From assembly GCA_036394995.1 (NCBI GenBank), contig DASWED010000040.1, positions 1 through 57,352 on the forward strand: a stretch of DNA of 57,352 nt. The letters are read 5' to 3'. The stretch is from DASWED01 sp036394995. GTDB taxonomy: Bacteria > Actinomycetota > UBA4738 > JACQTL01. Under the pieces are notes generated by a model, which was given only the letters and a program-made list of their open reading frames with translations, was not told the origin of the DNA and ran no database searches. The position numbers and the translations under genes are program-made. Shown piece after piece: positions 16,873 to 26,039 of the stretch; position 1 is the first letter of the stretch; each line of letters opens with the position of its first letter.

Positions 16873-16897
16873 AATTCGAGCGGGCCCTGGGTAGGCT
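16868..16897 (+). promoter_or_regulatory. promoter of the Rieske/nucleoside catabolic operon
   Basis: TTGACA (16868-16873) and TAGGCT (16892-16897) are separated by 18 bp. The start codon GTG 16929 follows a GAAGGGA ribosome-binding site. The -35 box is inside the palindromic operator. Confidence 0.6.
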
Positions 16898-16928
16898 CCG
16901 GCGATCTTCGATCCGAAGGGAGCCCTGG

Positions 16929-18014
16929 GTGCTGGTCAGCGAGGTCCCTGCCCTGAAGGAGTACTGGTATCCGGTCGCCCGGTCGGACGCCATCGGTGCG
17001 GAGCCCGAGTCCTTCCGACTGTTCGCCGACGATTACGTGCTGTGGCGCGGGGGGGACGGCACCGTCCACGCGGCCCTCGACGAGTGCCCCCACCGGGCCG
17101 GACGGCTGTCCCAGGGATGGATCGAGGACGGGTGCCTGGTGTGCCCGTACCACGGATGGCGTTTCGACTCCGCCGGTGCGTGCGTGGAGATCCCCCAGAA
17201 GGATCCCTCGCTTCCGATCCCGCCCCGGGCCCGGGTCCGGTCGGTCCTGGTCGAGGAGCGGTACGGGATGGCCTGGGTCTGCGTGGGGATGCCCCGGGCC
17301 CACATCCCGGACCTCCCCGAGTGCGACGACCCCGAGTGGACGCTGATCCACGAGATCTTCGAGGCGTGGAACGTCTCGGCGCCCCGGCTCATCGACAACG
17401 CCCTGGACGTCAGTCACCTGTCGTTCGTCCACAAGGGGACCATCGGCGACCCGGAGCACCCCCGCCTGTCGGACTTCTCCGTGCAGCGGGACGGGACCCG
17501 CTTGCAGTTCACCGTGAGCTACACGTCCCGGGTGAACGAGCTCCAGCGCAAGAACGTGGGGCTCACGGGGACCCACACCACCCGGACCACCCACGCGGAG
17601 CTGGTCCAGCCCCTGGTGTTCCGGGGCCTGCTCGAGTACGAGAACGGCATCAAGCACATCCTGTTCCGGGTGGGGACGCCGGTGGACGACACGCACACGA
17701 TCGTGGTGCAGTTCGTGGCCCGTAACGACGATCCGCCGGCCGAGCGGCAGGAGACCATCGCGGCACTGGACCGGGCGGTCCAGAACGAGGATCGCCGGAT
17801 CCTGGAGGCGATCAACCCGAATTTCCCCATCGATCTCACCACCGAGTTCCACACCCGCGCCGATCGCATGACCGTCGAGTTCCGCCGGATCCTGGCGGAC
17901 CTCGCCGGCGAGACGTCCCTGGTTCGCCCGGACCGGGAGTGGGCGCGGCAGCTCGAACAGCGGGGCAACGGCAGGGAAGCGTTTATCGGTCTCGAGGACC
18001 GGTCGGCCGGGTGA
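16929..18014 (+). CDS. Rieske-type non-heme iron oxygenase
   Basis: A 361-residue oxygenase alpha-subunit-like protein. The Rieske 2Fe-2S ligands are in DECPHRAGRL (about 53-55) and CLVCPYHGW (about 71-76). The mononuclear iron site is suggested by DNALDVSHLSFVH (about 156-168). Such enzymes hydroxylate or demethylate ring compounds and need an electron-donating reductase, which is not encoded nearby. Klebsiella HpxD is a precedent for a Rieske protein in purine catabolism. First gene of a long operon with a nucleoside importer and deaminase-like amidohydrolases. The substrate is unknown. Confidence 0.88.
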   Translation: MLVSEVPALKEYWYPVARSDAIGAEPESFRLFADDYVLWRGGDGTVHAALDECPHRAGRLSQGWIEDGCLVCPYHGWRFDSAGACVEIPQKDPSLPIPPRARVRSVLVEERYGMAWVCVGMPRAHIPDLPECDDPEWTLIHEIFEAWNVSAPRLIDNALDVSHLSFVHKGTIGDPEHPRLSDFSVQRDGTRLQFTVSYTSRVNELQRKNVGLTGTHTTRTTHAELVQPLVFRGLLEYENGIKHILFRVGTPVDDTHTIVVQFVARNDDPPAERQETIAALDRAVQNEDRRILEAINPNFPIDLTTEFHTRADRMTVEFRRILADLAGETSLVRPDREWARQLEQRGNGREAFIGLEDRSAG

Positions 18015-18043
18015 CGCCTGTGAGGCGTCGAAGGAGGGGTGCC

Positions 18044-19174
18044 ATGCATCGGAAGGTCGGGGCGGCGACGTGGCTGCGGGGGACGGCGGCCCTGGCCGTC
18101 TTCGCGTTGGTACTCGTCGCGTGCGGCAAGGACAACAACGGCGGTGAGGGCACATCGGCCCCTCCGACCTCGGCCGGTGCCTCGTCGCCCGCCGGGGAGA
18201 ACTTCCTGTGGTACATGGTCACCGACCAGGCCGGCCTGGGTGACAAGGGCTTCAACGACCTCGCGTACGCGGGGGTCCAGCAGGCGGCGTCGGATCTGGG
18301 AGGCGAGGCCAAGGTCATCGAATCCACGGAGCAGGCCCAGTACGTTCCCAATCTCGAGCAGGCCGTGGCGGCGGGCGCGACCATGACGGTCGGTGTCGGA
18401 TTCCTGATTGCCGACGCGATGCACGAGGTGGCCTCGGCCCACCCGGAGGCCAAGTTCGTCCTGATCGACGCGGTGTCGGCGGACAACAATGGGACCCCGG
18501 ACGACTTCAGCGACGACATCCCGGACCCCAACGTCCAGAGCGTCCTGTTCAAGGAGAACGAGGGCGCGTTCCTGGCTGGGATCATCGCCGGCATGACCAG
18601 CACGACCCACCACTACGGGTTCGTGGGAGGCATCGAGATCCCGCCGGTGGTCCGGTTCCTCGTGGGGTTCCAGGCGGCGCTCAAGACCGTCGACCCCGAC
18701 GCGAAGGTCGACGTCACCTACGTCGGTTCGTTCTCCGACCCGGCCAAGGTGAAGGAGGTCGCCACCGGGTACTACGACGACGGGGCCGACATCGTGTTCG
18801 AGGTGGCCGGGGCCGGTGGCCTCGGGGCCTACGAGTCGGCCAAGGAGAAGGGGCCCGGCGTCTGGATCATGGGGACCGACACCTGCAAGGACCAGCTGGC
18901 GCCGGACGAGTATCTGACATCGGCAACCAAGGACGTCCAGGGCTCGGTGTTCAAGGGCGAGCAGGCGGTGGCCGACGGCACGTTCGCGGGCGGCGTCACC
19001 ACCTACGGCCTGGTCGAGGACGGCGTCGGGGTCTGCGAGAAGACCTTCGGCGACCTGCCCCAGGACATCCAGGACGCCGTGAACAGCTTCCGGGACCGCA
19101 TCAAGTCGGGGGAGATCACGGTGCCCTCGACGCCGGAGGAGCTCGACGCGTTCGAACCGCCGGCCGCAGCGTGA
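18044..19174 (+). CDS. BMP-family substrate-binding lipoprotein (nucleoside importer 1)
   Basis: A 376-residue lipoprotein. The signal peptide ends in the lipobox LVLVAC with the acylated Cys at 27. The BMP/PnrA core follows: VTDQAGLGDKGFNDLAYAGVQQA, then GVGFLIADAMHEVA, NEGAFLAGIIAGM and GADIVFEVAGAGGLGAYESAKE. BMP proteins of this type bind purine or pyrimidine nucleosides outside the membrane and feed an ABC permease. ATG 18044 was chosen because AAGGAGGGG lies 7 nt upstream. It is followed after 1 nt by the ATPase and two permeases, making a complete importer. Confidence 0.92.
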   Translation: MHRKVGAATWLRGTAALAVFALVLVACGKDNNGGEGTSAPPTSAGASSPAGENFLWYMVTDQAGLGDKGFNDLAYAGVQQAASDLGGEAKVIESTEQAQYVPNLEQAVAAGATMTVGVGFLIADAMHEVASAHPEAKFVLIDAVSADNNGTPDDFSDDIPDPNVQSVLFKENEGAFLAGIIAGMTSTTHHYGFVGGIEIPPVVRFLVGFQAALKTVDPDAKVDVTYVGSFSDPAKVKEVATGYYDDGADIVFEVAGAGGLGAYESAKEKGPGVWIMGTDTCKDQLAPDEYLTSATKDVQGSVFKGEQAVADGTFAGGVTTYGLVEDGVGVCEKTFGDLPQDIQDAVNSFRDRIKSGEITVPSTPEELDAFEPPAAA

Positions 19175-19175
19175 G

Positions 19176-20807
19176 ATGAGGGACGCGCCCGCGGGCCATC
19201 CAGCCTCCGAGCCGGCGGTCCGGCTGACGGGAGTCTGGAAGACCTTCGGGGACGTCCGGGCGAACCGTGGGATCGACCTCGCCGTCCGGGCGGGGTCGAT
19301 CCACGGTCTGCTCGGCGAGAACGGGGCCGGGAAGTCGACCCTGATGAAGATCCTGTTCGGGCTGGTCTCACCGGACGGGGGGCGCATCGAGGTCCACGGC
19401 CGGTCCCACTCGTTCGCCTCCCCCGCCGAGGCACTCGCCGCCGGGGTCGGGATGGTCCAGCAGCACTTCAGTCTGATCCCCGACTTCACGGTCACCCAGA
19501 ACCTCGTGCTGGGCCACGAGCCCACCACACGGGCGGGATGGCTGGACCTGGACTCCGCGGCCGCCGAGATCGCTGCGCTGTCGGATCGCTACGGCTTCCG
19601 GATCGACCCGAACGCCCGGGTCGGGACCCTCTCGGTGGGATCCCGGCAGCGTGTGGAGATCCTGAAGGCGCTGTACCGGGGGGCCGAGATCCTGATCCTC
19701 GACGAACCCACGGCCTCCCTCACCCCCCAGGAGGCGGCGGAGCTGCACCAGGTGATGGAGACCCTCCGCAGCCAGGGCCGAACCGTCATCTTCATCAGCC
19801 ACAAGCTCGCAGAGGTCATCGAGCTCTGCGATCGGGTCACGGTCCTGCGAGACGGCTCCGTCGTCGGCGAGCGGGAGGTGGCCGCGGACATGCGGGTGGC
19901 CGGGCCGACGAGGGAGGGCATCGAGCGGGAGCTGGCCCGCATGATGGTCGGCCGGGACCTCCCTCCGGGTCCCGCTCGGCCCCACTCGGCGGGGGAACTG
20001 GTCCTGCGCCTGGCGGGGGCCACGGACGGGGACCGGTTGGATCCCCTGGACCTCGAGGTGCGCGGCGGCGAGATCGTCGGGGTGGCCGGCGTCGAGGGCA
20101 ACGGCCAGGCGGAGCTGGTCGAGCTGATCCTGGGGATCCGCCGGTGCGCCGGCGGGGCCGTCGAGCTGAACGGCCGGGACGTGTCGAAGCTCTCCGTGAG
20201 CCGCCGTCTCCGCTCGGGCATCGGCCATATCGCGGAGGACCGTCACGCCGCCGCCCTGATCCTGAACATGGAGATCGCCGAGAACGCCCTGATCGGCTCC
20301 GAGAGTCAGCGGCGGTTCAACCTGCGGGGGGCCTGGCTGTCCCCGGGCCGGGTCCGGAGGTTCGCCCGGGGCCTGGCCGAGCGCTTCCGGATCCGAACCC
20401 CCTCCGTCCGCATCCCGGCGGCGTCGCTGTCCGGAGGGAACCAGCAGAAGCTCGTGGTGGCCAGGGAGCTGGCCCGCCGGCCCTCCCTCATCATCGCCGC
20501 CCAGCCCACCAGGGGCCTGGATCTCGGCGCGATGTCGTTCGTCCACCACGAGCTCGACGAGCTCCGCGCGGCGGGGAAGGGCGTGCTGCTGGTGAGCCTC
20601 GACCTCACCGAGGTGATGGCCCTGTCCGACCGGATCGTGGTGATGTCCCGCGGGGCCATCGTCGGGGCCGCCCGTACGTCCGAGGTGGACGAGGAGACCC
20701 TGGGGTTGTGGATGACCAGGGGGCGCGACGCGGGGGCCTCGCCGGAGCCTTCGGTCGACGGCGGGGGGCCGGACCGGGCCGGGGACGTCCTGGAGGCGAC
20801 GACGTGA
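19176..20807 (+). CDS. nucleoside ABC importer ATPase (tandem), importer 1
   Basis: A 543-residue ATPase with two ABC domains, as in YufO/RbsA-type sugar and nucleoside importers. The first domain has Walker A GENGAGKS, signature LSVGSRQRVE and Walker B ILILDEPTASLTP. The second has a degenerate P-loop (GVEGNGQAELVE) and the signature LSGGNQQK. The degenerate second P-loop is normal in this family. The C-terminal 30 residues are low complexity. Its stop overlaps the GTG of the next gene (GTGA), indicating translational coupling. Confidence 0.93.
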   Translation: MRDAPAGHPASEPAVRLTGVWKTFGDVRANRGIDLAVRAGSIHGLLGENGAGKSTLMKILFGLVSPDGGRIEVHGRSHSFASPAEALAAGVGMVQQHFSLIPDFTVTQNLVLGHEPTTRAGWLDLDSAAAEIAALSDRYGFRIDPNARVGTLSVGSRQRVEILKALYRGAEILILDEPTASLTPQEAAELHQVMETLRSQGRTVIFISHKLAEVIELCDRVTVLRDGSVVGEREVAADMRVAGPTREGIERELARMMVGRDLPPGPARPHSAGELVLRLAGATDGDRLDPLDLEVRGGEIVGVAGVEGNGQAELVELILGIRRCAGGAVELNGRDVSKLSVSRRLRSGIGHIAEDRHAAALILNMEIAENALIGSESQRRFNLRGAWLSPGRVRRFARGLAERFRIRTPSVRIPAASLSGGNQQKLVVARELARRPSLIIAAQPTRGLDLGAMSFVHHELDELRAAGKGVLLVSLDLTEVMALSDRIVVMSRGAIVGAARTSEVDEETLGLWMTRGRDAGASPEPSVDGGGPDRAGDVLEATT

Positions 20808-22000
20808 GCGCCCGCCCGGATTCTGGCAACGGCCACGGCGCCGTCCCGCCCGTCGACGAGGGTGGCCCGCTTCCAGAGGCCACCACCATGGCCGGCAGGT
20901 TCATGGAGGCCGCCGCCGGTCCGGCCCGGAAGGCCCGCAACTTCACCCTGGTGCTCGTGGCGGCGATGGTGGCGAGCATCCCTCTCTTCTATATCGCCGG
21001 TTCGAACCCCGTGGTCGGCTATCGATCGCTGTTCCAGGGGAGCCTGGGCTCGAACTACAGCATCGGGGAGACCCTGGTGGAGACCATCCCGCTGTTCCTC
21101 TCGGGCCTTGCCGTGGCCCTGGCCTTCCAGGGCGGGCTGTTCAACATCGGGGTCGAGGGCCAGCTCCTGGTGGGAGGGCTGGTGGCCGGGGCGCTCGGCA
21201 CGAAGCTCGATCTCCCGCCGGGGATCCACCTGTTCGTCTGCATCGTCGGCGGGATGGCCGCCGGCGCGCTGTGGGCCCTGGTGCCGGCGCTGCTGAAGGC
21301 CCGCCGGGGGGTCCACGAGGTGATCACCACGATCATGATGAACTACATCGCGTTCGCGCTGTCGCGGTTCCTGGTGAAGCCGGGCGGACTCCTCGTGAGC
21401 GAGACTCAACCGTCGGCCACCGAGCTGGTCCGGCCCACCGCGGAGCTCCCCAGGATCTGGGGCGGGACCCGCCTTCACGCCGGCCTGTGGATCGCGATGC
21501 TGGCCGGGTTCGCCACGTGGTACCTGCTGTTCCGGACACCGCTGGGCTTCCGGATCCGAGTGATCGGACGGAACCCGGTGGCGGGGCGGTTCCACGGCAT
21601 CGCCCCGAACCGGATCATCGTCCAGACCATGCTCTTGTCGGGGGCGCTCGGCGGGCTCGCCGGCGGCGTCGAGGTCCTCGGCGTGTTCCACCGGTACTAC
21701 GACGCGTTCTCGCCGGGGTACGGCTTCGACGCCATCGCCGTGGCCCTGCTCGGGGCGCTGAACCCGGTCGGCGTGGCCATGGCCGGGGTGCTGTTCGGGA
21801 TCCTGCGGGCCGGATCCACGGCGCTGCAGGCGGTGGCCGGGGTGTCCCGGGACATGATCTCGGTGTTCTCGGCGCTGGTGGTGGCGTTCGCGGCGGCCGT
21901 CCCCCTGGTCGATCGCATCGTGTCCCGAAAGAAGGGGCCGCCGGCGGACGTGGCGCCGTCGGCGTCGCTGGTCGAACCGAAGGAGCCTGTTGCCCCATGA
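20804..22000 (+). CDS. nucleoside ABC importer permease 1, importer 1
   Basis: A 398-residue permease of the BPD_transp_2 family (YufP/RbsC-like), with about 8-10 membrane helices. Family motifs are present: GLAVALAFQGGLFNIGVEGQLLVG, VHEVITTIMMNY and GFDAIAVALLGALNPVGV. The first 45 residues are a hydrophilic cytoplasmic extension. The GTG start overlaps the ATPase stop and its own stop overlaps the ATG of permease 2. It forms the heteromeric channel with the next gene product. Confidence 0.92.
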   Translation: MSARPDSGNGHGAVPPVDEGGPLPEATTMAGRFMEAAAGPARKARNFTLVLVAAMVASIPLFYIAGSNPVVGYRSLFQGSLGSNYSIGETLVETIPLFLSGLAVALAFQGGLFNIGVEGQLLVGGLVAGALGTKLDLPPGIHLFVCIVGGMAAGALWALVPALLKARRGVHEVITTIMMNYIAFALSRFLVKPGGLLVSETQPSATELVRPTAELPRIWGGTRLHAGLWIAMLAGFATWYLLFRTPLGFRIRVIGRNPVAGRFHGIAPNRIIVQTMLLSGALGGLAGGVEVLGVFHRYYDAFSPGYGFDAIAVALLGALNPVGVAMAGVLFGILRAGSTALQAVAGVSRDMISVFSALVVAFAAAVPLVDRIVSRKKGPPADVAPSASLVEPKEPVAP

Positions 22001-22917
22001 GGCTGCTGTCGGTGGGGTTCCTGCTGTCGACGGTGAGCCTGTCGATGCCGCTCATCTTCGCGGCCTTCGGCGGCCTCATCTCCGAGCGCTCCGGCGTCAT
22101 CAACATCGGGCTCGAGGGGATGATGCTGTTCGGCGCGTTCACCGGGGTGGCCGTGGACTACTGGACCCACTCCGCGTTCCTGGGGCTCCTGGCGGGCGTC
22201 GGGGTGGGCGCGGTCCTCGGCGCGATCCACGGCCTGTTCTCGATCACCATCCGGGCGGACCAGATCGTCTCCGCCACGGCGATCAACCTACTGGGACTGG
22301 GGCTGACGTCGGCGCTCATCGCCCCGATCTGGGGCGCCCCCGGCGTGAGCCCCGGCGTGAACAAGATCCATGACCTGCACCTCCCGGGGGCCGGCAGCCT
22401 CGGCTCGGTGGGGCGGTTCCTGAACGGGCTGAACCCCCTCGACTACCTGGGCCTGGCTCTGGTGGTCGTGACCTTCCTGGTCCTGTACCGGCGCCCCTGG
22501 GGCCTGCGCCTCCGGGCGTGCGGGGAGTCCCCGGACGCCGCGGCCTCCAGCGGGATCGACGTGATCCGGACGCGCTACGTGGCCGTCACCATCTCGGGGG
22601 CCCTGGCTGCGCTGGGAGGCGTGTACCTCAGCCTGACGCAGGTCGGGCTGTTCCAGCGGGGGATGACCCAGGGACGGGGGTTCATCGCGCTCGCCGCCAT
22701 GATCTTCGGGAAGTGGCGGCCCTTCCCGATCCTGGCCGCGTGCGTCCTGCTGGGCGCCGCCGACGCCTTCCAGTTCCGGGCCCAGGCCCTGGGCGTGCCC
22801 ATCCCGAACGAGCTCCTGCTGGCGCTCCCCTACATCGTGGCCCTCATCGCGCTGGCCACGTTCATCGGCCGGGCCAACGCACCGGCCGCCGTCGGCCGGC
22901 CGTACGTGAAGGAGTGA
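21997..22917 (+). CDS. nucleoside ABC importer permease 2, importer 1
   Basis: A 306-residue BPD_transp_2 permease (YufQ-like). Conserved segments include GLISERSGVINIGLEGMMLFG, ADQIVSATAINLLGLG and GMTQGRGFIALAAMIFGKW, and the family C-terminus (AVGRPYVKE) is intact. It starts at ATG 21997, overlapping the previous stop by 4 nt. Together with the lipoprotein, ATPase and permease 1 it completes a nucleoside importer. Confidence 0.92.
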   Translation: MRLLSVGFLLSTVSLSMPLIFAAFGGLISERSGVINIGLEGMMLFGAFTGVAVDYWTHSAFLGLLAGVGVGAVLGAIHGLFSITIRADQIVSATAINLLGLGLTSALIAPIWGAPGVSPGVNKIHDLHLPGAGSLGSVGRFLNGLNPLDYLGLALVVVTFLVLYRRPWGLRLRACGESPDAAASSGIDVIRTRYVAVTISGALAALGGVYLSLTQVGLFQRGMTQGRGFIALAAMIFGKWRPFPILAACVLLGAADAFQFRAQALGVPIPNELLLALPYIVALIALATFIGRANAPAAVGRPYVKE

Positions 22918-22923
22918 GCGGGC

Positions 22924-23871
22924 GTGCGACTGGCCATCCAGACCCCGCCCGAGCACACGGACGCCGGCGCGCTGCGCGACGTGTGGGTCGCCGCGGACGA
23001 GCTGGGGTTCGACGCGGCGTTCACGTTCGATCACCTGGTGCCGCTGAACCCTGCCCCGCCGGGGGCCTCCCTGCCCGGCGCCCAGCTCGAGGGGTGGGTC
23101 ATGCTGGCCACGCTCGCCGCGTCCACCCGGCGCCTCCGTGTGGGGACCCTGGCCTCCGGCGTGACGTACCGCCACCCGGTGATGCTGGCGAAGATGGCCG
23201 TCACCCTGGACCACGCCACGGGTGGCCGAGCCATCCTGGGTGTGGGCGCGGCATGGCACGAGGCCGAGCACCGGATGTTCGGCCTGGAGTTCCCCGCCGT
23301 GGGCTCACGCATGGGCCGCCTGGAGGAGACGCTGGAGATGGTCTCGCTGCTCTACGGAGGGGGCGGACCGGTGAACTTCGACGGCCGCCACTACCGGCTC
23401 CGGGATGCCGTGTTCGAACCGAAGCCCCTCCGCCCGAACGGCATCCCAATCCTGGTGGGGGGAAGCGGCGACCGGCTCCGCTCCATCGCCGCCCGGCATG
23501 CCGACATCTTCAACAGCTTCTTTCCGCCGTGGCAGTGGCGCGAAGTCAACGACGACCTGGACCACCGGCTGACGGACGCCGGCCGGCGGCCCGGGGACCT
23601 GGAACGGAGCGCGTTCGTGTTCGCCGAGCTGTCCCGGGATCCGAGGCGTGAACGCAGGCTGATCGAGCACTTCCAGCGAACCCGGGGAGGGACCGAGGAC
23701 GAGGTTCGGTCGCGGGTGGTGCTCGGGGATCCGGACCGGGCAGTGGAGGTGCTCCGGTCCTACGCCGGCGCCGGGATCTCGCTCGCGGTGCTGAACCTCC
23801 GTCCGCCGTTCGACCCCGCCGGCCTGGCGTGGCTGGCCGGTGCGGCCATGCGGGAGGTGTCGGCGGCGTGA
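22924..23871 (+). CDS. luciferase-like flavin/F420-dependent oxidoreductase
   Basis: A 315-residue TIM-barrel protein resembling the F420-dependent LLM subgroup TIGR03560. Diagnostic segments are VRLAIQTPPEHTDAGALRDVW at the start, LGFDAAFTFDHLVPL, RLRVGTLASGVTYRHPVMLAKMA and GGRAILGVGAAWHEAEH. Members use F420 or FMN for redox or monooxygenation; RutA, an FMN relative, opens the uracil ring. Within a nucleoside import and deamination operon a ring-modifying role is attractive but unproven. The GTG start lies 6 nt after the permease stop. Confidence 0.85.
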   Translation: MRLAIQTPPEHTDAGALRDVWVAADELGFDAAFTFDHLVPLNPAPPGASLPGAQLEGWVMLATLAASTRRLRVGTLASGVTYRHPVMLAKMAVTLDHATGGRAILGVGAAWHEAEHRMFGLEFPAVGSRMGRLEETLEMVSLLYGGGGPVNFDGRHYRLRDAVFEPKPLRPNGIPILVGGSGDRLRSIAARHADIFNSFFPPWQWREVNDDLDHRLTDAGRRPGDLERSAFVFAELSRDPRRERRLIEHFQRTRGGTEDEVRSRVVLGDPDRAVEVLRSYAGAGISLAVLNLRPPFDPAGLAWLAGAAMREVSAA

Positions 23872-25220
23872 GCGCCCCCGAGCCGGTCGACCTGCTGATT
23901 CGCGGCGGGGTGGTCCTCACGGTGGACCCCCAGAACCGGGAGTTCGAGGGCGACGTCGCCGTCCGCGACGGCACGATCGTGGCCCTCGGACCGGCCCTCG
24001 ACGTCCGGGCGGAGCACACCGTCGAGGCCCGGGGCGGGGCGGTCATGCCGGGGTTCGTCAACGCCCACATGCACGAATGCCTGGAGCGGGGGTGGTTCGA
24101 GGACCTCCCGTTCATGCGGTGGCTGGAGGACTACGCCCTGCCCAAGGACCGCGCGTACGAGCCCCGGCACATGCACGGGGCCGCGCTGCTGAACCAGCTG
24201 GAGATGATCCGGGGCGGCACCACCTCGTTCATCGACATCTTCCGGTTCCCCGGAGAGGCGGCCGCGGTCGCCGAGCGGAGCGGGCTGCGGGCCACGTTCA
24301 GCCCTCAGATCATCGACGAGCCCGAGGGAGTCGGGGAGTCGTTCGAGTCGAACCTGGCGTTCGTCGAGTCGTGGCACGACCGGGTGCCCGACCGGATCCG
24401 GACCTGGTTCGGCCCCCACTCCCTGTACTCCTGCCACGAGGCGACGTACACGCGGATCCGCGAGATGGCCGACCGGTTCGAGGTGGGCATCCACACCCAC
24501 CTCGCAGAGAGCCGCGACGAGGTGGCCATCGTGGCCGAGCGGACCGGTGGGCTCACCCCCGCCGAGTATCTCGACCGGCTGGTGGGCCTGGGCCCCGACG
24601 TGGCGTGCGCCCATGGCATACAGCTCACCGACGACGACGTGAAGCTCGTGGCGGAGCGCGGCGCCGGCGTCGCCCACTGCCCCACCTCGAACATGAAGCT
24701 CGGCAACGGCGTGGCCCGGGTGCCGGACCTCCTGGCGGTCGGCGCGACGGTGGGCCTGGGAACGGACTCCGTCATGACGAACAACAACCTCGACATGTTC
24801 GAGGAGATGCGCCAGGCCGCCCTGCTGCAGAAGCTGGCGCTGGCCGACGCCACCGTCCTGCCCTGCCGGGAGGTCCTGCGGATGGCCACGATGGGCTCCG
24901 CCCGGGTCCTGGGGCTGGACCGGCAGGTCGGCTCGCTGGAGGTGGGGAAGGCGGCCGACCTCATCGTGGTGGGTCTCGGGCGCGCCCACACCTGGCCGGT
25001 ATTCCGCGAGGGCGGGGGGAACGTGGCGGAGCAGGTGGTGTACGCGTGCTCGGGCGCCGACGTCCGGACCACGGTGGTGGACGGCCGGGTGCTCATGGAG
25101 GACGGCGTGGTCCGCTCGCTGGACGAGCGCGAGGTGGAGGAGGTCGTCCACCGGGAGGCCCGGCACCTGATGGTGAAGGCCGGAGTCGAGGACGCGATCC
25201 TGCGAAAGGCGTCGTCGTGA
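23868..25220 (+). CDS. amidohydrolase A, nucleobase/adenosine-deaminase-like
   Basis: About 450 residues. Subtype III-like metal site: HMH in VNAHMHECLERG (about 67-69), His in GIHTHLAESRDE (about 207-209), His in CAHGIQLT (about 247) and Asp in GTDSVMTNNN (about 300). The HCPTSNMKLGNG and LDMFEEMRQAAL segments place it with TrzN, MTA/SAH deaminase and 8-oxoguanine/guanine deaminases. The usual reaction is hydrolytic deamination of an aminated purine, pyrimidine or triazine ring. GTG 23868 overlaps the LLM gene stop. The first of three paralogues in the operon. Confidence 0.88.
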   Translation: MSAPEPVDLLIRGGVVLTVDPQNREFEGDVAVRDGTIVALGPALDVRAEHTVEARGGAVMPGFVNAHMHECLERGWFEDLPFMRWLEDYALPKDRAYEPRHMHGAALLNQLEMIRGGTTSFIDIFRFPGEAAAVAERSGLRATFSPQIIDEPEGVGESFESNLAFVESWHDRVPDRIRTWFGPHSLYSCHEATYTRIREMADRFEVGIHTHLAESRDEVAIVAERTGGLTPAEYLDRLVGLGPDVACAHGIQLTDDDVKLVAERGAGVAHCPTSNMKLGNGVARVPDLLAVGATVGLGTDSVMTNNNLDMFEEMRQAALLQKLALADATVLPCREVLRMATMGSARVLGLDRQVGSLEVGKAADLIVVGLGRAHTWPVFREGGGNVAEQVVYACSGADVRTTVVDGRVLMEDGVVRSLDEREVEEVVHREARHLMVKAGVEDAILRKASS

Positions 25221-26002
25221 CCGAGGGCTACCTGACCGAGCGCTACCTCCGCCTCCCGGACGGCTCGTTCCCGCACCTCGGGATCCGGGGCGGCGGGGAC
25301 GTGGCGTCGGTGGCCATCGTCTCCGGCAGTCCAGAGCGCATCGAGCTCATGGCCGCGATGCTGGATGGGGCCGAGCGGGTGGGTGACCGCCGTGGGTACG
25401 CCGTGTTCACGGGTTCCTACCAGGGCGCGCGCATCACCCTGGCCACCAGCGGCGTGGGGTCCCCGTCGCTGGCGATCGCGGTGGAGGAGCTGGGGGCCTG
25501 CGGGGTCCGGACGTTCATCCGGGCCGGCAGCTGCGCGTCGATCGACGAGCGGGTCCGGGTGGGCGACGTGGCCATCGCCCACGGCGCGGTCCGGGACGAG
25601 GGGACCTCGCCCTACTACGCCCCCATGAACTACCCGGCGGTGGCATCGCCCCGGGTGGTGCGGGTCTTGGTCGACGTTGCCGCAGAGCTGGACATCGACG
25701 CGCCGGTAGGGCTGACCCGGAGCACCGACAGCTTCTACGAGGGCGAGCGCAAGGCGGAGATCATCGAGCGGTGGCGGGGCCTCGGTGTGCTGACGTTCGA
25801 GATGGAGAGCTCGGCCCTGTTCACGGTGGCCGGCGCCATGGGCTGGGAGGCGGGATCGCTGCTGGTGGCCGGGTCGAACCTCATCAGCGGCGACGCCACC
25901 TACAGCGGGGACCGGGTCGAGGAATACCGGGCCGGACAGGACCGCCTGCTCCATCTGGCGTTGCTGGCGGCGGCTCGCCTGGCGGAGGGGACGGGCCCGT
26001 GA
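25217..26002 (+). CDS. nucleoside phosphorylase, uridine/purine type
   Basis: A 261-residue PNP_UDP-family protein. SGSPERIELMAAMLDGAE gives the phosphate and substrate loop region, VRTFIRAGSCASIDERVRVGDVAI is the core, and LTFEMESSALF is the nucleoside-binding signature. The fold matches the NP-I family (Udp/DeoD). It would cleave an imported nucleoside with phosphate to a free base plus ribose-1-phosphate, supplying the base to the amidohydrolases. GTG 25217 overlaps the preceding stop (GTGA). Base specificity cannot be assigned. Confidence 0.9.
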   Translation: MTEGYLTERYLRLPDGSFPHLGIRGGGDVASVAIVSGSPERIELMAAMLDGAERVGDRRGYAVFTGSYQGARITLATSGVGSPSLAIAVEELGACGVRTFIRAGSCASIDERVRVGDVAIAHGAVRDEGTSPYYAPMNYPAVASPRVVRVLVDVAAELDIDAPVGLTRSTDSFYEGERKAEIIERWRGLGVLTFEMESSALFTVAGAMGWEAGSLLVAGSNLISGDATYSGDRVEEYRAGQDRLLHLALLAAARLAEGTGP

Positions 26003-26039
26003 CGAGCGCGACGCGGACCGCCCGGGAGGGCCGTGGCGG

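Noticed and set aside
14575..18014. A complete xanthine dehydrogenase complex.
   Set aside because: Neither an FAD-binding nor a 2Fe-2S ferredoxin subunit is encoded in the window, so full XDH activity cannot be claimed.
22924..23871. Naming the luciferase-like gene rutA.
   Set aside because: It resembles the F420-dependent LLM subgroup more than RutA, and no other rut gene is present.
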